A stretch of DNA of 16,628 nucleotides from CAZGUG01 sp964529035 (GTDB taxonomy: Bacteria; Bacillota; Clostridia; Ch29). The position numbers and the translations under genes are program-made. Shown here piece after piece: positions 15,093-16,628 of this stretch. Position 1 is the first letter of the stretch; each line of letters starts with the position of its first letter. Where the stretch lies: contig CAZGUG010000043.1 in the NCBI GenBank assembly GCA_964529035.1, positions 1-16,628 of the forward strand. The letters are read 5' to 3'. Under the pieces are notes generated by a model. It had not been told where the DNA came from, made no database searches, and saw nothing but the letters and a program-made list of their open reading frames with translations.

Positions 15093-16452
15093 GTATGCCC
15101 ATACCTCCCCCTTTTTTGCTGAAAAGCTTCGTAACCTTTTCTATATGGGAATCCAGGGTAAACACGATAACCCTGTCTCCACTTTTTATGACCGAATCGC
15201 CGTTCGGTATTATAACTTTTCCGTTTCGCAGTATTGCCCCGATGATTATACTCTTCGGTATCTTCAGTTCCTTTAAGGGTTTGTTAAGCGCCGGCGTGCC
15301 CTCCTGCGGCATGATCTCGACCACTTCGGCACGGCCGCCTATAAGCAGGGAAATGGATACTATCCTGCCGCCCCGCACTATCCTCAGTATATCACTGGCG
15401 GTTATCAGCTTGGGGCTTACCGCATTGTCAATACCTATAGTTTCCAGTACCGAAGTATAGTTTGAACGGCTTACCTTGGCTATTACCTTACCGGCCCCCA
15501 GCTGTTTGGCCAGCACCGAAACCAGCAGGTTCTCCTCGTCATACCCGGTAACAGCCAGGAAAGCATCCATTCCTTCAACGTTTTCCGCCTTCAAAAGAGT
15601 TATATCGGTACCATCACCGTGCAGTACCAGCGTATTGTCAAGGCTCTCCGCCAGTTCCCTGCACCTATCCAGATTTTTTTCTATTATTTTCACGTTTGTA
15701 TCAAGCCTCTCAAGGCCCTTGGCCAGGTAATAACCGACTTTGCCGCCGCCTATTATCAAAACGTTTTTAACCCTGTTGTTTATTAGGCGCAGCCCGGCAG
15801 TCTTTGCCACACTGTCAACGGCACCTTTTTCACCCATTATATACAGCGTGTCGTCCCGCATTACATAATCAAACCCGTTGGGAATAATTACTTCTCCGTT
15901 ACGGGTTATGGCGGTTATTATAACTCCCCCCGGGAGGTTAATATCCTTTATTTGTTTCCCCGCCAGGTTTGAAGAAGCCTCTATCATAATCTCTGACATC
16001 CTTACATGTCCCTTTGCAAAGTCTGCGGCATAGCAGGTATGGGTATTAAGCAGAAGTCTTATTATTTCGTTGGCGGTGGCATGCTCGGGATTTATTATAT
16101 AGTCTATCCCCAGTTTGTTTTTCATAAAATCCAGTTCCACAACATACTCTGGGTTTCTTACCCGGGCTATGGCCGTTTTTACCCCGACTTTTTTGGCTGT
16201 GATACATGCCACTATATTGGCTTCGTCGCTGTCTGTAACCGCTATAAGCAGGTCCCAGCCCTCAATTTCCAGGCCCTTTAACAGGCTGCTGGAAATCCCG
16301 TTGCCTTTCCTGGTTAAGACATCGAAATTATCGTTTATTTTATCGATAACGTCCTGGTTTGTATCTATTACTATAAGGTCATGGTTTTCCTTTGTCAGGC
16401 TTTCCACCAGCTGGTATCCCACTTTACCGGCTCCCACAATTACTATTCTCAC
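15043..16452 (-). CDS. trkA: TrkA: peripheral NAD(H)-binding regulator of potassium uptake (about 469 aa)
   Basis: The protein carries two tandem RCK modules, each a Rossmann domain plus a TrkA-C domain. The nucleotide motifs are GAGKVG (7-12) with acidic D30, and GGGKVG (235-240) with E258, numbered from the GTG start. It forms the cytoplasmic gating assembly on TrkH. I place the start at GTG 16452 because it gives the family's usual MRIVIVGAGKVG opening and has GGGGGT seven bases upstream. An in-frame ATG at 16467 adds five residues but has no ribosome site. A tail of about 20 residues follows the last TrkA-C domain and overlaps trkH. It is the first gene of the trkA-trkH pair. No riboswitch, such as a ydaO/kimA type, could be recognised upstream. 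Confidence 0.95.
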   Translation of the reverse strand: MRIVIVGAGKVGYQLVESLTKENHDLIVIDTNQDVIDKINDNFDVLTRKGNGISSSLLKGLEIEGWDLLIAVTDSDEANIVACITAKKVGVKTAIARVRNPEYVVELDFMKNKLGIDYIINPEHATANEIIRLLLNTHTCYAADFAKGHVRMSEIMIEASSNLAGKQIKDINLPGGVIITAITRNGEVIIPNGFDYVMRDDTLYIMGEKGAVDSVAKTAGLRLINNRVKNVLIIGGGKVGYYLAKGLERLDTNVKIIEKNLDRCRELAESLDNTLVLHGDGTDITLLKAENVEGMDAFLAVTGYDEENLLVSVLAKQLGAGKVIAKVSRSNYTSVLETIGIDNAVSPKLITASDILRIVRGGRIVSISLLIGGRAEVVEIMPQEGTPALNKPLKELKIPKSIIIGAILRNGKVIIPNGDSVIKSGDRVIVFTLDSHIEKVTKLFSKKGGGMGIHELINSVKNAGDAASM

Positions 16453-16628
16453 TGCCCTTACCCCCATTAAACTGATTTAGCCCCACTGTAAGCAGAGCTA
16501 ACCTTTTTGTTTTAATCTTTTGTATTCGCAACCATATTTCCACGTTAATATATAATACCATGTTTCATAATAAAACCTGACTTTAGGAATAAAAGAAGAA
16601 AAATGGTGCTAAACCTCATATTTTACGG
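16453..16628. other. A+T-rich region upstream of trkA
   Basis: It probably contains the trkA promoter, but no minus-strand -35/-10 pair is convincing. On the + strand a perfect TATAAT (16551-16556) lacks a good -35. It precedes an ATG at 16603 that opens a frame running off the window (MVLNLIFY...) behind an A/G-rich but non-canonical ribosome site. A divergent gene could start there; the evidence is too thin to call it. Confidence 0.3.

Noticed and set aside
16603..16628. Start of a divergent + strand gene at the window edge
   Set aside because: Only eight codons are visible and the ribosome site is not convincing.

Overview
The window looks like chromosomal DNA from an anaerobic Bacillota lineage (Clostridia or a close relative). 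The grounds are strong GGAGG-type ribosome sites, moderate GC with A+T-rich intergenic gaps, a trkA-trkH potassium pair, a clostridial-type secreted protein and typA. The species cannot be named. I see no rRNA, tRNA, CRISPR array or intact mobile element.

Layout: (1) 96-815 (-), a small membrane-anchored extracytoplasmic protein of unknown function. (2) 816-1122, a divergent regulatory gap with back-to-back promoter candidates and a long stem-loop followed by a T-rich tract. (3) 1123-8322 (+), a tight three-gene operon. Its first protein is a 1632-residue fusion of a YqeK-like HD domain, a long alpha-helical/HEAT-like region, a NadD-like nucleotidylyltransferase domain, a GNAT-like domain and a C-terminal region resembling a degenerate phosphoribosyltransferase. 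The second is a divergent lactate/malate dehydrogenase-like protein, and the third a flavodoxin-fold FMN reductase-like protein with a cysteine cluster. (4) 8312-9235 (-), a TraX-family membrane protein whose 3' end overlaps the operon's. (5) 9373-11514 (-), a large-subunit catalase (katE), with a terminator between it and the traX-like gene. (6) 11725-13542 (+), typA/bipA. (7) 13543-13646, a convergent gap with REP-like sequence. (8) 13647-16452 (-), trkH and trkA, overlapping by 50 nt. (9) 16453-16628, an upstream gap running to the window edge.

KatE, TypA and TrkA/TrkH are recognisable stress, translation and ion-homeostasis genes. The novel part is the operon at 1123-8322. It couples domains found in NAD and dinucleotide metabolism (HD hydrolase, NMN adenylyltransferase-like, possible PRTase) to two redox-type folds. 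Several catalytic positions are altered: SxSH in place of HxGH in the nucleotidylyltransferase, Met in place of the catalytic Asp in the dehydrogenase-like protein, and a broken PRPP motif. My inference is that it makes, modifies or senses a nucleotide-type cofactor or signal. That function is not shown by the sequence.
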